From Strongylocentrotus droebachiensis (taxonomy: Eukaryota > Echinodermata > Echinoidea > Camarodonta > Strongylocentrotidae): a DNA stretch of 64,000 bases. Shown piece by piece: positions 23,758 through 36,689 of the stretch. How positions within the stretch are numbered: the first letter of the stretch is position 1; each line of letters starts with the position of its first letter. The stretch covers positions 1 to 64,000 of the forward strand of contig JAVYIG010009884.1 in NCBI GenBank assembly GCA_035222895.1, written 5' to 3'. The notes below the pieces were generated by a model. It did no database searches. It saw nothing but the letters and a program-made list of their open reading frames with translations, and had not been told where the DNA came from. Both the position numbers and the translations under genes were made by a program.

Positions 23758-25031
23758 TGCCTCCGCCACCGAAGGTGGTGCCGGAGGCATCATGTTTTCG
23801 GGTTGTCCGTCCGTACGTCCGTCCCGTTTGACCGTTATCACAATATCTCAAGAACCATTTAAGATTTAAACTTAAGACTCGGGAATAGTATTTATCACCA
23901 TAGGAAGACGATCTGATTAGATTTTGGAGTACGTAGGTCAAAGGTCACAGGTCACAGAGGTCAACTTATGAAATTCCTTGTATTGAGTTTGTTAGCGCGA
24001 TATCTCAAGAACCATTTGAGATTTAAACTTCAAACTTAAGGATAGTATGTATCACCATAGGAAGACGATCTGATTAGATTTTGGAGCACGTATGTCAAAG
24101 GTCAAGGGTCACAGAGGTCAACTTATGAAATTCCATACATTGAGATTGTTATCATGATATCTTAAGAACCACTGGAGATTTAAACTTCAAACTTAGTGAT
24201 AGTGTGTATCACTATAGGAAAACAATCTGATTAGATTTTGGAGCACGAATGTCAAAGGTCAAGGGTCATAGAGGTCAACTTATGAAATTCCATACATTGA
24301 GATTGTTATCATGATATCTCAAGAACCACTGGAGATTTAAACTTCAAACTTAGTGATAGTGTGTATCACTATAGGAAGACGATCTGATTAGATTTTGGAG
24401 CACGTAGGTCAAAGGTCAAGGGTCACAGAGGTCAACTTATGAAATTCCATACATTGAGATTGTTATCATAATATCTCAAGAACCACTGGAGATTTAAACT
24501 TCAAACTTAATGATAGTGTGTATCACCATAGGAAGACAATCTGATTAGATTTTGGAGCACGTAGGTCAAAGGTCAAAGGCCACAGCGCACATTATGAATG
24601 CAAAAACAGCTTGTGATCGCGTTATCTCAAGAACCGATTGATGGATTCATGCCAAAATTAGGTCATGTTTGTTACTTGCAGAGCCAATGAACTGAGTAGA
24701 TTCTTGGTTCATAAGGTCAAAGGTCAAAGGTCATGGGCCCATTATGTATGCAAAAATAGCTTGTGAACGCATTCTCATTAGAACTGACAGATGGATTACT
24801 ATTTAACTCAGAACATCTTGCAGAGCCAATGAACTGAGTAGATTTTATGGTCATGAGGTCAAAGATCAAAGGGTTATATGTGTGAGAAATTGCTTGTAAT
24901 CACAATATTCTGAGAACCTGTCAATGGATTACCATTGAACGTGAATTCAATTTTTTTTTTCTGTTTTGGTTTGTAAAATTGCTCTATAACGGAGGCATCA
25001 TTTTCGACTGCGCGCAGTCGAATTCCATCTA
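23758..25031 (+). mobile_element. Repeat element with an about 155-bp unit array rich in AGGTCA
   Basis: Begins GCCTCCGCCACCGAAGGTGG and ends with GACTGCGCGCAGTCGAATTC. Inside are about eight decaying units of about 155 bases, each starting near TCTCAAGAACCA and ending with AGGTCA words. AGGTCAAAGGTCA occurs exactly at 23,935, 24,416, 24,563, 24,714 and 24,721. The empty site is the first copy of the flanking duplication near 22,970. No coding capacity. Confidence 0.82.
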
Positions 25032-25329
25032 GTTTAAATTCATACAATAACTGCCTGACAGAGCATGCAAAGCAAACATGATGAGATCAACACAAAGGCC
25101 CTTGAAGATTGAAACTTACATAGCCCTTAATGCCTGTATCTACTTGTTCAATGTAGAATTTTAAATGTTTATCCACACTTTCATGCAGGTAATTATACAT
25201 GACTATCCTCTTTATCATAGCCAATTTTCTGCGTGTATAATACTCACAAACTACCAAGCATAATTCAGCGATCAACACAAAACCCGAATGTTGTATTCTT
25301 TCATCAATATTCGTCTTCAAACACATACA

Positions 25330-26330
25330 TGCACTTTACATTACTATAACAGGACATTATGCTTGAAAAAGTGAGAGTGAGTGAGAGATAACCGTCATTA
25401 TCATCAGCATAGTCATCAGACAGTCTTGGGAAATGCCTGTTCAGTACCCCCCCCCCCCCCCCCCCCCCCCCCAGCCCAACCCCCACAAAACATATACATG
25501 AATTCCATATTATTATGAGAGGACATTATGTTTGAAACAGTGAGAGTGAGTGACAGATAACTGTCATCATCAGCATCATCCTCATCAGATAGTCTAAGAT
25601 GTTCAGATGTTCAGTAAAAGAAAGCAATGAAACATCATGCTTTCCAATAATTCTACAATTGGTTGCTTCGTAGTTTAAAAGTATGATTTTGTCTATGGTC
25701 TCAAAAAAAAATCGTTTGTAATTTATATAAGCCTACAGCAGATAACTTCAGAAATGAACTGACCTTGAGTATACCAGTTTAATGTGAATATTAATAGGGG
25801 TTAATCATGGCTCCCCTCTCCACGTATTAGAAACCTTCCAAAACCTCCGCCCTCATTAGAGTTAAGTGATGATCAGATGTAAGCGTGTGATGTGATAACA
25901 CGCCATTAAACAAAGTGGACACTAATTATAGATTACAACAAGGTTACCTGTCTAGTGCCAACTTTTAGCGCTAATGGACATTGCGCGGCCGAGATCTGGG
26001 AGGGGGGCATAATGGCCCCTCCTCAGGTATTAAAAACCTTTCAAATACCCTCGCCTCATTAGGGGTAGGTTATGATTAAATGATTACATACCCATCAAAT
26101 TTTAACAAAGTGGACACTAATTATGGATAATTATGGTAACCTACAGCACGAGCATACATATTGAACTCATTCTCTCAATAACAGGTTATAGTAATGAATG
26201 AAAACCAGCTTCTATTCTCGACATAATTCTTTTCTGCTTTGATATTAGCTTCTGCATACCATAAAAAGGACACTTTGTTATGTGACATTTTGAGGAATCT
26301 TTAGGTCTATACACTGGCGTACTGATGGAG
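25330..26330 (+). repeat. Intron 1 repeat block, copy 1
   Basis: Contains two tandem units starting GGACATTATG and GTGAGAGTGAGTGA, then AAAGTGGACACTAATTATGG and a CCACAAGCATACATATTG-like end. It recurs at 27,395-28,185 and 29,056-29,300. The block ends near the inverted arm at 26,420. Confidence 0.75.
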
Positions 26331-26419
26331 GGGTGGGGGTTAGTTGCCCCCCCAAATAAAATTCAAATGTGGTTTATTTTCCCCCGGTCCCCAACAGAAG
26401 AAAAGACTTCTGTGTGCCC

Positions 26420-26960
26420 ATGCCTTGAGCCATAATGCATGGTCGTACAGAGGATTTGTTTATGTTGGGGACCGGGGTAAAGTGCAATGAATTATTGAAC
26501 ATTTATTGCATTTTCTTTAGTTGTTTTGTTTTGGGAACTGCCCCCTACCCTAGCCCCCGCTGCGTACAGTCATGGTTCAGTGGCCAAGCAATGGCCTCGT
26601 AACTGTGAGGCCCCAGGATCAAAACCGTGTCGATGTGCTATATTACTGCCCTTTTGTGGGGCATTAATCCCCATTACTGGCATTTATGACTTAATGGCGT
26701 AGGTCCCCTAGTTGATAAGCATAGTAGCATACACATGCTTTAGCAGTCACGCAAACAAACACTGGCAAATTATTATTCAATACAATCTGAGAATGTATAC
26801 TATTATAAAGATCTATTAGGAATAAATCATTGTCAAAATAATTCCATAAATCGGGGTAAAAACAAAACATTCCAACTACTGTATATGAGCGACAGTGTAT
26901 ATAGGCTATAACGCTTGTATACACTTTTCAAGGTAAAAATTGCATGTATATCCATACTTT
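26420..26960 (+). repeat. Inverted repeat arm 1, with tRNA-like head
   Basis: Complementary to 30,230-30,655 over most of its length. It contains GGTTCAGTGGCCAAGCAATG and CCTCGTAACTGTGAGGCC with GGATCAAAACC, i.e. D-arm, anticodon-arm and B-box-like parts of a tRNA, so a tRNA-derived SINE lies within the arm. Confidence 0.72.
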
Positions 26961-27394
26961 CGTACAGGTAATCATAGACATATGACACAATCATGATCAC
27001 TGATCATGATAGCCTATTATCCTCTTTACCATAGCCCAATTCCATGTGTGTGAAACTTGCGATCCAATATCACCCCAAGGTCTATAATAAATTAACAGTG
27101 TTGTAGGACATGTGAATTTTGATTGATTTGTAATAAATTGACAAATTGAAACAAATTGGCTCCCAAATATGGCGCCAAATGCGAAATTAACACATTTACA
27201 AACACATGGTGCAACATAATGGCTATTATTATAGAGGGGGGGGGGGGGGAGGGGGGGGGGGGGGGCTCTTCCTTCCCTCGTCAATGATCAGGCAAAAAGT
27301 CACAATTTGGGGCCGAAAGGTAAATAAAAATAAGAAAATAAAGCCGCGCTAAAATAATTAATTCAAAGAATCTTTCGTTATTCTAAATTAAATG

Positions 27395-29300
27395 CAATCT
27401 AAATTACTTTCACAGGATATTATGCTTGAAACAGGGAGATTGAGTGAGAGATAACTGTCATCATCATCATCGTAGTAATCAGATAGTCTTAGGAGTTGCT
27501 TGTTAAATACCACCCCCCCCCCCCTCCCCGACCTCAACCCCCAACCAACATACATGCATTCCATATTACTATAACAAAATATTATGCTTGAAACGGTGAG
27601 AGTGAGTGAGAGATAACTGTCATCATCAGCATCGTTCTCATCAGATAGTCTAAGGAGTTGCCTGTTCAGTAAAATAAAGCAAGGAAACATCATTCTTTCC
27701 AGTAATTCTACGATTGGTGCTTCGTAGTTTAAAAGTATGATTTTGTCTATGGTCTCAAAAAACTCGTTTGTAATTTGTATAAGCCTACAGTAGGTAACTT
27801 CAGAAATGAACTGACCTTGAATATACCAGCTTAATGTGAATATTATTAAGGGGTTAATCATGGCTCCCCTCTCCACGTATGAGAAATCTTTCAAAAACTC
27901 CGGCCTCATTAGAGTTAAGTGATGATCAGATGTAAGCGTGTGATGTGAAAACACGCCATTAAACAAAGTGGACACTAATTATGGATTACTACAAGGTTAC
28001 CTGTCTAGTGCCAACTTTTAGCGCTAATGGACATTGCGCGGCCGAGATCTGGGAGGGGGGCATAATGGCCCCTCCCCAGGTATTAAAAACCTTTCAAATA
28101 CGCCGGCCTCATTAGGGGTAGGTTATGATAAGATGATCACATACCCATCCAATTTTAACAAAGTGGACACTAATTATGGATAACTATAACTAAGACAGTT
28201 TGTGCCAAGGCGTGTTTTGTTGTTACTGTATAAGACGTTAATTCAACCGCATATGACCTACGGAATTGAGGTTTGGGGAAGTAATTATGAAATGAACATG
28301 AAGTGTTTATTATTAAGCCAAAAGATTGCACTAAGAGTTATAACGTTTAGTCCAATTAGGAATATATCTCAACCGATATTCCAGGAGCTAAAATTATTGA
28401 ATGTGTATCAACTCCATAAATTATCTATTTGTGTTTTTATGTTTCAATTATTGAATGATAAATTGCCACAGTCTCTAATTCAGTATTGCTGTTTCATAGA
28501 GCACAACTATGAGACTAGACAAAGAGAAAGTAAGAAGTTAAGTGTGCCTAAAGTAAGGACAACGCAAGGTAAATTTTCAATGTCATTCAGAGGCACACGC
28601 TATTGGAATGATCTACCCCTTTCTGTACGGGAGAAAGCATCAGTGTCTTGCTTTCGTAGAACTCTTATATCACAAATGTTAATAGAATAGTTGTTTATAA
28701 CTTAGAACCAAGGCTCTTGCCTTTTTGTAAATATTATGTTATATAATTCTTCATCTTTTATTTAGTGTAAAATACCAAAGCTTTGTATATAAGCACAGAA
28801 CATATTTACCCTAGATGTAGAATAGTTTGTAGCTTAAGTATGTATTCAATAGTTATTCATATTTATTCATTACATTCTCATTTATTGCTGTGATACTTTT
28901 TGTGTGTTAGTGGTACTAGACACGATTAGCATTAAATGCTATTTGCTGGTTCCATTTATCCTTTCGTTGTTAATTAATCATTCACATTTGATTGTTATAT
29001 TGATGTACTTTTTGTTTTGGATAATAAACTTCAAACTCAACTCAAACCCAAACTCTATGGTTACCTACAGCACGAGCATACATATTGAACTCATTCTCTC
29101 AATAACAGGTTATAGTAATGAATGCAAACCAGCTTCTCTTCTCGATATTATTCTGCTTTGATTGACATGTTAAATATTAGCTTCTGCATTCCATAAAAAG
29201 GACACTTTGTTATGTGACGTTTCTGGAATATTTAGGTATATACACTGGCCTACTGATGGAGGGGGGGGGGGTGGGCTCGGCGGTGGGGGGAGGCAGTTGC
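27395..29300 (+). repeat. Intron 1 repeat block, copy 2, split by a LINE
   Basis: Repeats the block at 25,330-26,330 (GAAACGGTGAGAGTGAGTGA, GCCAACTTTTAGCGCTAATG, CACGAGCATACATATTGAAC). The match breaks at about 28,185 and resumes at about 29,056 around a LINE fragment. Confidence 0.78.
28190..29055 (+). mobile_element. LINE 3' fragment
   Basis: 28,202-28,690 encodes the C-terminal part of a non-LTR reverse transcriptase (LLYKTLIQPHMTYGIEVWGS, SQKIALRVI, FRGTRYWNDLPLSVRE) ending in a stop. The 3' UTR ends in ACTCAACTCAAACCCAAACTC. Short direct repeats (AACTAT and AACTCTAT) at the two junctions may be the target duplication. Confidence 0.84.
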
Positions 29301-30229
29301 CCCCCAAATAAACTTCAAATGTGGTTTATTTTTTATTCGATACCAGTGATTTACAAATGCTGCTTAAATGGCATGATTTGTCGGGATTTTTGCTCACTTT
29401 TTTGTAAATTATACTTTTTGTATGCGTTTGTTGGAAAATGACAGATTCACAAATTTACAATCAAGCACAAAATATGTTTTTATAGAAGCTTACATGTCTG
29501 GGCTCGACCCCCCCCCCCCCCCCCCCCCCACACCACACTTTTTTGAAAAATATGTTAAAGAGAAATAGAAAGAAATAAATAAAAAGAAAGATACACTCCG
29601 TAGGATATGTATATTACTCACAAGCCACCCAGCATGATTCTGCGATCAACACAAAACCCAAATATTGTATTCTTTCATCAAAATTTTTCTTCGAACACAT
29701 TTGTTTTGAAAATCCTTTCAGACATGTGTATTAAATGACATCCTCGTTAATATTATCACACAATGCAACTGAAATTTTGCATTGAAGTTTATTAGGACTC
29801 CCAACGCTTTAGAGGGGCTTTAACAATAAATTAAAATTTAGAAACATCAACATGTACTTTCATACACAGCCTAAAAATCTTAATTCAAATGTGTAGGCTT
29901 ATCCATATTTGCATGCAGGAATTGTAGGCCTATAACTTATCATATAATCATCTTTTTCCATCCATAATAAAAATAAAAATACACTTATTTATTCATTTAT
30001 TTATTACAACCATGAGTTGGATTTCATACAATAAAAAAGGCAGGCATACAAATGGTTCACAATAAAGTTAATCTAACTGTATAAACTGACACTTTAAATA
30101 CATAGATATGAAGAAGAAGACAAAGAAAAAAAAACATTCAATTATGATTCAACTTATCCCACTCACACCGGCAACATTTAAAATGAATAATTAGGCTATG
30201 TGTGGAGGTCTATCAAAACTCTTATAGTT

Positions 30230-30655
30230 ACATAACCTACACTGTCGCTCATATAGTTGGAATATTTTGTTTACCCCAATGTATGGAATTATTTTGACAA
30301 TAATTTATTCCTAATAGATCTAGATAATAGTATACATTCTCAGATGTTATTGAATAATAATTTGCCAGTGTTTGTTTTGCGTGACTGCTAAAGCATGTGT
30401 ATGCTACTATGCTTATCAACTAGGGGACCTTCGCCCTTAAGTCATAAATGACAATAATGAGGATTAATGCCACACAAAAGGGCACTAATATGGCACATCG
30501 ACACGGTTTTGATCCTGGGGCCTCACAGTTACGAGGCCATTGCTTGGCCACTGAACCATGACTGTACGCAGCAGGGGCTAGGGTAGGGGGCACTTCCCAC
30601 AAATTAAAATAAAAAAAGAAAATGCAATAAATTTTCAATAATTCATGGAATTTCC
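30230..30655 (-). repeat. Inverted repeat arm 2, with tRNA-like head
   Basis: Reverse complement of 26,420-26,960 with about 10% differences by eye. The arms are 3.3 kb apart in intron 1 of gene A. Next to it at 30,656 the sequence AGAAGAAAAAACTTCTGTG is in direct orientation to its match at 26,395, so the breakpoint of the inversion lies there. Confidence 0.72.
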
Positions 30656-31131
30656 CCCCGGTCCCCATCAGAAGAAAAAACTTCTGTGTCTCCATGCCTT
30701 GAGCCATAATGCAGAAGGAAGAATCAATCGATCAATATATCATTTAATCAATCAACCATCCTCTGTTGATTGGAAAAGATCAACGTATTTCGTTCTTTAA
30801 CAAGAAATACAGGAGTATAACCCTTTAATATGTTCGTGTCCAAAATTTCAGTGAAAAAATCACATCCCTAGCCCAGTGTACGGATACAAGCAAGTGTGGA
30901 TTAAAAATGTGCAGAGTGGGTGCGCATGCGCGCTGTTTTCTTTTGTTCGTTCATACCCTCTCAAAATCTTACACAAATCAAACGCCTAGGTATGGCTCAT
31001 ACCAGTAGAAAGTGGTTAATATTCATTACCCACAAGACGAAGATAATAAACCACTCCGAGGTCGATTTTTTTTTAAATTTTAATATCGCTCGTTTGCTAA
31101 CAGGGGATATCCCCAGTTCGACGTGTATACA

Positions 31132-31763
31132 GTGAGAGACAAAAAACTGTTTACACGTAAAAAATTGCTAATTATTTTAAAAATCATCTATGAACAGTAA
31201 ATTATTATACATCTTATGAAAGAGTGTTTTATTCCGAATTATTTAGTATCATTTTGTGTGATATATGTTCACGCTTGGATGAACAGGAAGCATTGTTTGC
31301 GAGAGTGTTAGAATCGAATTTCGCAGAAGCTGCTTATGTGACGTTTGAATAAAACAATTGGGATTTGGGTATTAATTCGATATTTGCAGATCCAAATAAA
31401 ATCCCTAACAAAATTAATCATGCCACGCATATCAGATATCGAGTATCAAATACTAACGAACATTTTTTTGCGCGTGGGTGGGTGTGTGCGTGGCTTTGCT
31501 GCTGCAAAAAGCATATGCAATGCATTTCATTTGATACATTCAATTCATTCTCTCACTCCGCTAATCCCAACGTAATACCTGCTGCAGGCATCACTTTGGC
31601 GCAAGTCGATTTGTGCACTCTCGCAAACATTGCCTCCTGTTCATCCAAATGATTTGGGATAAAACAATCTTTCATAAGATGTAGTATATAATAATTTACT
31701 GGTCATAGATGATTTTTTAAACAAATTAGCAATTTTCTAGGTGTAAACTTCTTTTTTACTCAC
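31132..31763. mobile_element. Foldback MITE-like element in intron 1
   Basis: Arms 31,132-31,310 and 31,610-31,763 are reverse complements (GTGAGAGACAAAAAACTG at the left against CTTTTTTACTCAC at the right; AAATCATCTATGA in both). About 300 bases of unrelated sequence in between, no coding capacity. Confidence 0.78.
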
Positions 31764-32289
31764 GCGGTATAAATGAATATTCCCTTTTCACACGTCTTAC
31801 AAGAGCACACAAACAGAGTCTCACAGAAGCACACACACACACACACGCACACACGCAGCACATGTATTAATTACAATGTGGGCGAGCTGTGCTTATTTGA
31901 CTTCTGGGAGGTTGTGCTACAAAATGATAATTTTAGAGATAATTTTCACACTTTAAAAATGGCAATTGGAACGTTTTTTGTATTTTTATTAACATTTACA
32001 AGTTATTATTGTGTGGGGCAAAATCGCGGATTACGAAAAGTAAGGAATTTAGTGGTCATCCCATGGGCTATTTACCCTATACGGTGATTCCATGTAATGT
32101 GTCCCCTTAAAAATTATGCCGGTTATTTTGTTTCTTCTTTGATCTCATCGAACAATAAAACACACAAATCTTGATGTGAATACTAAATAATGTTAATGAT
32201 TATTTATCTAGAATTGTTTCTCTTTGGATGAAACAAATGGATATGAGTCGAATGTCGTACGGGACGCAATGTGCAATATCGACCCTTTA

Positions 32290-32545
32290 TAAATCAATAA
32301 GATGTTTTGCTACTGTTACAATGTTATTTTATAAAACAATTTTATTGCCAACGAAACCGTGTTCTGATGTCAAGTGTATTGAAGATCATTCTGAACTTGC
32401 TTAGTTACTGGGAGCTGATGGGTTTAACTGTAAAAAAATATATGAACTCAATCTATTTGTCTTATGTTTTATATATTACATGTTACACCAATGGAAAACA
32501 AATTTCTGTATTATATTATGAACAATAAAATCTTGAATCTTGAAT
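32290..32545 (+). mobile_element. Probable LINE 3' tail
   Basis: The segment ends AATAAAATCTTGAATCTTGA followed by ATC, a polyadenylation signal plus a short tandem tail like those at LINE 3' ends. No reverse transcriptase sequence is recognised upstream, so this is tentative. Confidence 0.4.
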
Positions 32546-32926
32546 CACCGCAAACTTATTAAATTAACCATCGATGAGTAAGGGGAAATGGAGATTCAGA
32601 GGGTACAAACAGCCCCCCCCCCCTTTAGACCGAAACCTTGGCAAACCTTAACTTACATTGAACATGGGTTAGGTATTCCAATTAAAATATGCATTTTTCA
32701 TGAATATCAATTGATATTATTACAATTCGATAAATGAATGTTATAGTTATTATAAACCTGTAATCTCGTAGTTTATATAGTCTTGAGCTGTAGTATAGTC
32801 TGTCACTAGTCAATCAATCAATGTATGCCTTATATTGTCATTTAGCTTTCACCCGCAGTAGATAACTGAAAAATGTTCCTAAAAAAACAGTCAATCGTAA
32901 TGATCTCATATTGTCCAACGTCATAC

Positions 32927-32998
32927 CTGTACAACAGAAGTCTTCTCGTCATCCAGATAACAATCATTATCAACCCGATCGCTGCCATGTGATGCCAT
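32927..32998 (-). CDS. TRPA1: Gene A exon 1, initiator exon
   Basis: ATG at 32,998 opens a 24-codon acidic leader (MASHGSDRVDND at its start, TSVVQ at its end) that runs directly into a GTATGA donor in phase 0, matching the phase 0 acceptor of exon 2. It is too short to be called as a lone reading frame. I chose it because it is the ATG-led open segment upstream of exon 2 with a correct donor and phase, and promoter-like boxes lie 250-390 bases upstream. Intron 1 would be 12.5 kb, far longer than the others, because of repeat insertions. No homologous exon is visible for gene B. Confidence 0.62.
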
Positions 32999-33239
32999 GA
33001 TCAAGGACCCACAGGAGAACGATTCAACGGATCTCTTGATTCCTTAATCAAACCAATATCTGAAGTCTGTTGATGTATAGTCAATACACTTAACGTCCAG
33101 TTCTGTAAATTCGGGCAACCGAGACTGTCTGCTCTTCCTATACTGTGATTGCAACCCGGAAAAGCACAAAATACAACACTGACAATCCTCTCCGTTTCGT
33201 TAAGTAGCGACTTTTCGCACGGCGAAACAAGTGCTGACT

Positions 33240-33390
33240 ACGGGGTATTTAAATGAAATGTGACCGTCTCCGTACTCTGGCTACCGTCGCGATCTAATTT
33301 GCAGTTTCCGCGCTTGCGTAGCGTCAGAAAAGTCGTACTACCATTTGCAGGCGAGCCTCGCCGTCACAGTACACAAGCGCTCTGATTGGC
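33240..33390 (-). promoter_or_regulatory. Putative core promoter of gene A
   Basis: Reading on the minus strand, a CCAAT box (ATTGG on plus at 33,385-33,389) is followed by an AT-rich TATA-like box (ATTTAAATAC, 33,245-33,254) about 250 bases before the exon 1 ATG. The surrounding 33.2-33.6 kb is richer in G, C and CpG than its neighbours. A start site near 33,215 is inference from box spacing. Confidence 0.35.
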
Positions 33391-33989
33391 TGATCACGCG
33401 GAATCGTACTACTAGCTCGACTCCCGACGCTAATTTGGCTGAATACCGTCGTAGGTTTGGGCACTACGCGGAAATTTTCGCTCTGAGTGCGACCCCCCGC
33501 TAAGACTAGCGTTGTAGAAGGGCGCGGCGCCGGTTACGAAAACAGCCTAATGAGTAGTGATATCCACCTACCGTATACTTATTCAACGCAGTAATATGTG
33601 TCGAGAAAGACAAAGACGGGCGCTTGTCTTTCGAACGTCAAGGTGAAATAAAAATGACAATGGTGTATTCGTTTTGTTTGTGTTTCGAGACTCATATTTC
33701 ACTTTATACATTGCTGATTGCTGCATATTGCTAGCTCAAATTTGTAGGTGTATAAATCGAATTCTCAATAAACAAATCAGGAAACTTGTTTTGCAAAGTT
33801 GTTTGCATTTATTCTATAAGACGGAACCCTGGAACTATTTTACAAAGTGGCATCAGTCTCATTTATTTGGGTATAACTTTAGTCGTTAACTCATGATTGC
33901 ATTTGAAAATCTTAACATTAATTTCAATCCAGCTTATACTTCCCCAAGATCATGGGCGTCACTCAGGCCTGGAGACAGTGGAACACGTC

Positions 33990-34145
33990 CCCCCCCAAAA
34001 AAAAAAAAAAAAAAACACAACAACAACAACAATATTGTTTTGGGGTGGGGGACACAATAGGGTATGTCCCCCCCCCCCCCCCCCCACAAAAAAAAATACA
34101 AATACAAATACAAACACAAATACAAATACAAATAAAAATACAAAT
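33990..34145. repeat. Simple repeats: poly(A), (CAA)n, poly(C), (ACAAAT)n
   Basis: A C7/A20-type tract, then CAACAACAACAA, a C-tract of about 19, and a dozen ACAAAT/ACAAAC hexamers ending near 34,140. Non-coding. Confidence 0.85.
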
Positions 34146-36689
34146 TACAAATTGCATGGCAAAATCAAGATCAGCATAAGTTTTATTCTTCTTAAAACAC
34201 TCATTATGTATGTTAATCAAAGTTTGTAGAAATTCCTAATGGAAATGTCAATAGGCCGTATTCACAAAAACGAGCAATCGCCATTATTAGGCTTTTGACA
34301 TGCTGCTAATGCTATAAATCTTTTGTCTACCACAATTCTGAGAAGAAGAAAAGTTTGATCACTTCCCGGGGACACAAACAACAGTGGTTGAGTGGTTGAT
34401 TTTGTTCCCCTCATTCCCGGTGGCTGATAATGGTCATATCGTGAGATTCCTTGATCCAATTGAACAAAATTTCAAATATGCATCACGTTTGTGATACAGT
34501 GTTTACATCAAGCGCACACATAGACTTTCAAAATGTACCCTAAGCAAGTATTTTATCGAAGCCCCAAATCACACCCTGGGAAAATATTTTGGGGAGGTGT
34601 CCCTACCCCAAAACACGTATGTCATTTATCAGTAAGTTTAGAAAATGTATTTATGATACCACAAAAGTGGTACCTCATCGCAGAAAGTTTCCCACACATT
34701 TCCTTTAAAGTAGATATTCATTGATTTTAAAAACTAACTTTATTTTCATTATTGCAAAGTTGAAACTTTGATTCGACAAGGTTATTAAAATTAAATGTTT
34801 GGAAACATTCGAAGTAATGATTATTATAAATTACAAAACGCTTAAATACAGCCCCCGGCATAGCACCTGACGAGCTCTCCGAACGCTGCTGAGATGTGTG
34901 AGATCACAGTATGGACATGATTTGCACAAGCAGACGATGTCCCATGACATCTCACACATTTTCAGTGCCTGTGTTTTCATGTTCTCTTGAGTTCTTTCTC
35001 TTACTTCACTACCGTCAGGCTAAATGTATAATCTATTGCCTCACTCTAAACCCCGCGCATGATTTTATTTTGATGACAAATGCAGCGATACAAGAATAAA
35101 GGAATCTGTCGCTTGTAAACAAAATAAGACGCCATTGTATATTCAGCTGCACACACCGCGGTATGTTCGGCGTTTCAAGAGGGAACAAATGCCGTCCTTA
35201 ATATCATTCCGGGGGGTTTTCAATTTGAAAGTCTGGTTTCTTTGATTGTTAATTAACCCATATCCTGTGTATTTACAGGCAAACGATTTTAGTTATCAGA
35301 ATTGGGTCATATCCCCTTTTGAATGGTTTGACATGCCATTACATTTATTACACTAAACTCATTATAATTTGAAAAATAATAGCTTTGCATTTATGTTCAT
35401 TCTTCATGGGATGTCGTCTGCTTGGGCAGTATTGGTCCATATAGTGACGTCATTAAAACATTGTTATTTTTCCGGCGAATCTCTCGTATATCCCAGCTGC
35501 TATGGAGGTGGTTGTATTTGAATTTTTTATAAATCACCTGACATGTAGTTGACCTAAAACTGTAAACGATGGCCATCTGTTAGCTTACCAGTTTCTAGTG
35601 ATACATTAGTTGACATATTTGTGATTTTCTTTGAATTTCACCTTTAAAGCTCACACTCTTTTTTCAAGATCATTCACCACCCACACCATTTTTATGTACA
35701 ACTTTCATATATATATGGATATTATTACGGATATGTGTTAGCTAGCACTCCATACATTTGGTAAATGATGTTGATGTTTTGAAAACATCGAGGAAAACTC
35801 GAGACTCCGGGTGCCAAATTAAACGGATGAACCACAGATTCTTGGATAATTTATCATCTGTTAAGTTGGTGTTTGTACCCGTTGTATGTTACATGGGGAC
35901 TGGAAGTGGAAGCAGAGAAGTTTTTAGTGCTAGGTTTGGTGGATCCCTTTTGAAGTTTCTAGTGGTAAGTTAGTACGAAACCGTACGAACTCTATTATAC
36001 CCTCTCACTGTACTATGTCTGTGTGAGGAAGGGGTTCACTGTTTATTGTGTACGTGTGTTCTATGTGTTTTTGTTGGTGTCATGTGACACTGTCATGTTA
36101 CTATGTAAATGTGGTCGCCCCCTTGATAGCAGACGACGTTGTTTATTTACAGACTCTTTGCAGGATTTGTTGGGCTACTCAGTGGTTCGATTTTAGCGAT
36201 CTATATATCAAATTAAAGCTCTAAGTGGCACTAGTACAATATTGTAGATGAAAACCAATAGCTTTGGTTACCTTTACTTTAAGCCGATTTGGTCTGCTTG
36301 ACAAGGTTCGTCTACCAGCTGTAATTTGAAAAATTAAAACGAAAGCACTTATTTCATCTCGTTATAAGCGGGACTTTGATAAACATGAGCTTTCAACATA
36401 TCGTCAAGAGTATAAAATTAGAGTAAATGCCTATATGTATCAACAATCATGAGGATTGAATTATGTTAGTGATATATTACCTTTTTTCATATGGGAATTG
36501 GTTCTCATAATCATTCCTGTCTCCTTGTAAATGCTCATGGGAATCATGATAATGCTTTGAGAAGATTTGTCATCCTTTGTTTTGTATGGTTTGTTTTTCT
36601 ATTTAATTCTGTCCTTCGACATGTTCGATGATTTATTTTGCGCGGTTTTGCTCGTGACCGAGCGAGAAAATTGTCGTGTCTTGTAATTT

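Larger units (their letters stand above)
29300..32926. other. Intron 1 of gene A, remaining part
   Basis: AT-rich sequence with poly(C) at about 29,508, the inverted arm at 30,230, a foldback at 31,132 and a LINE-like 3' tail near 32,290. No reading frame here resembles a known protein. Confidence 0.55.
1584..32998 (-). other. TRPA1: Gene A: TRPA1-like channel, 5' half (exons 1-12)
   Basis: Twelve exons on the minus strand join in phase from the ATG at 32,998 to the exon 12 donor at 1,584. They encode about 570 residues made almost entirely of ankyrin repeats, recognisable by repeated TPLHxA and GHxxxV motifs. TRPA channels are non-selective cation channels of the plasma membrane whose ankyrin stack precedes six membrane segments. 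The membrane exons are not in the window. In gene B they begin 3.2 kb beyond exon 12, and only 1.58 kb of sequence remains here. Every exon has a paralogue in gene B with the same boundaries and phase. I see no stop or frameshift in any visible exon. Assignment to TRPA1 rather than a neighbouring TRPA subfamily rests on gene B's downstream exons. Confidence 0.88.

Noticed and set aside
23840..24600. CRISPR or satellite centromere from the periodic 155-base units
   Set aside because: Few, decaying units bounded by defined ends with an empty site nearby. Better explained as the inside of a mobile element.
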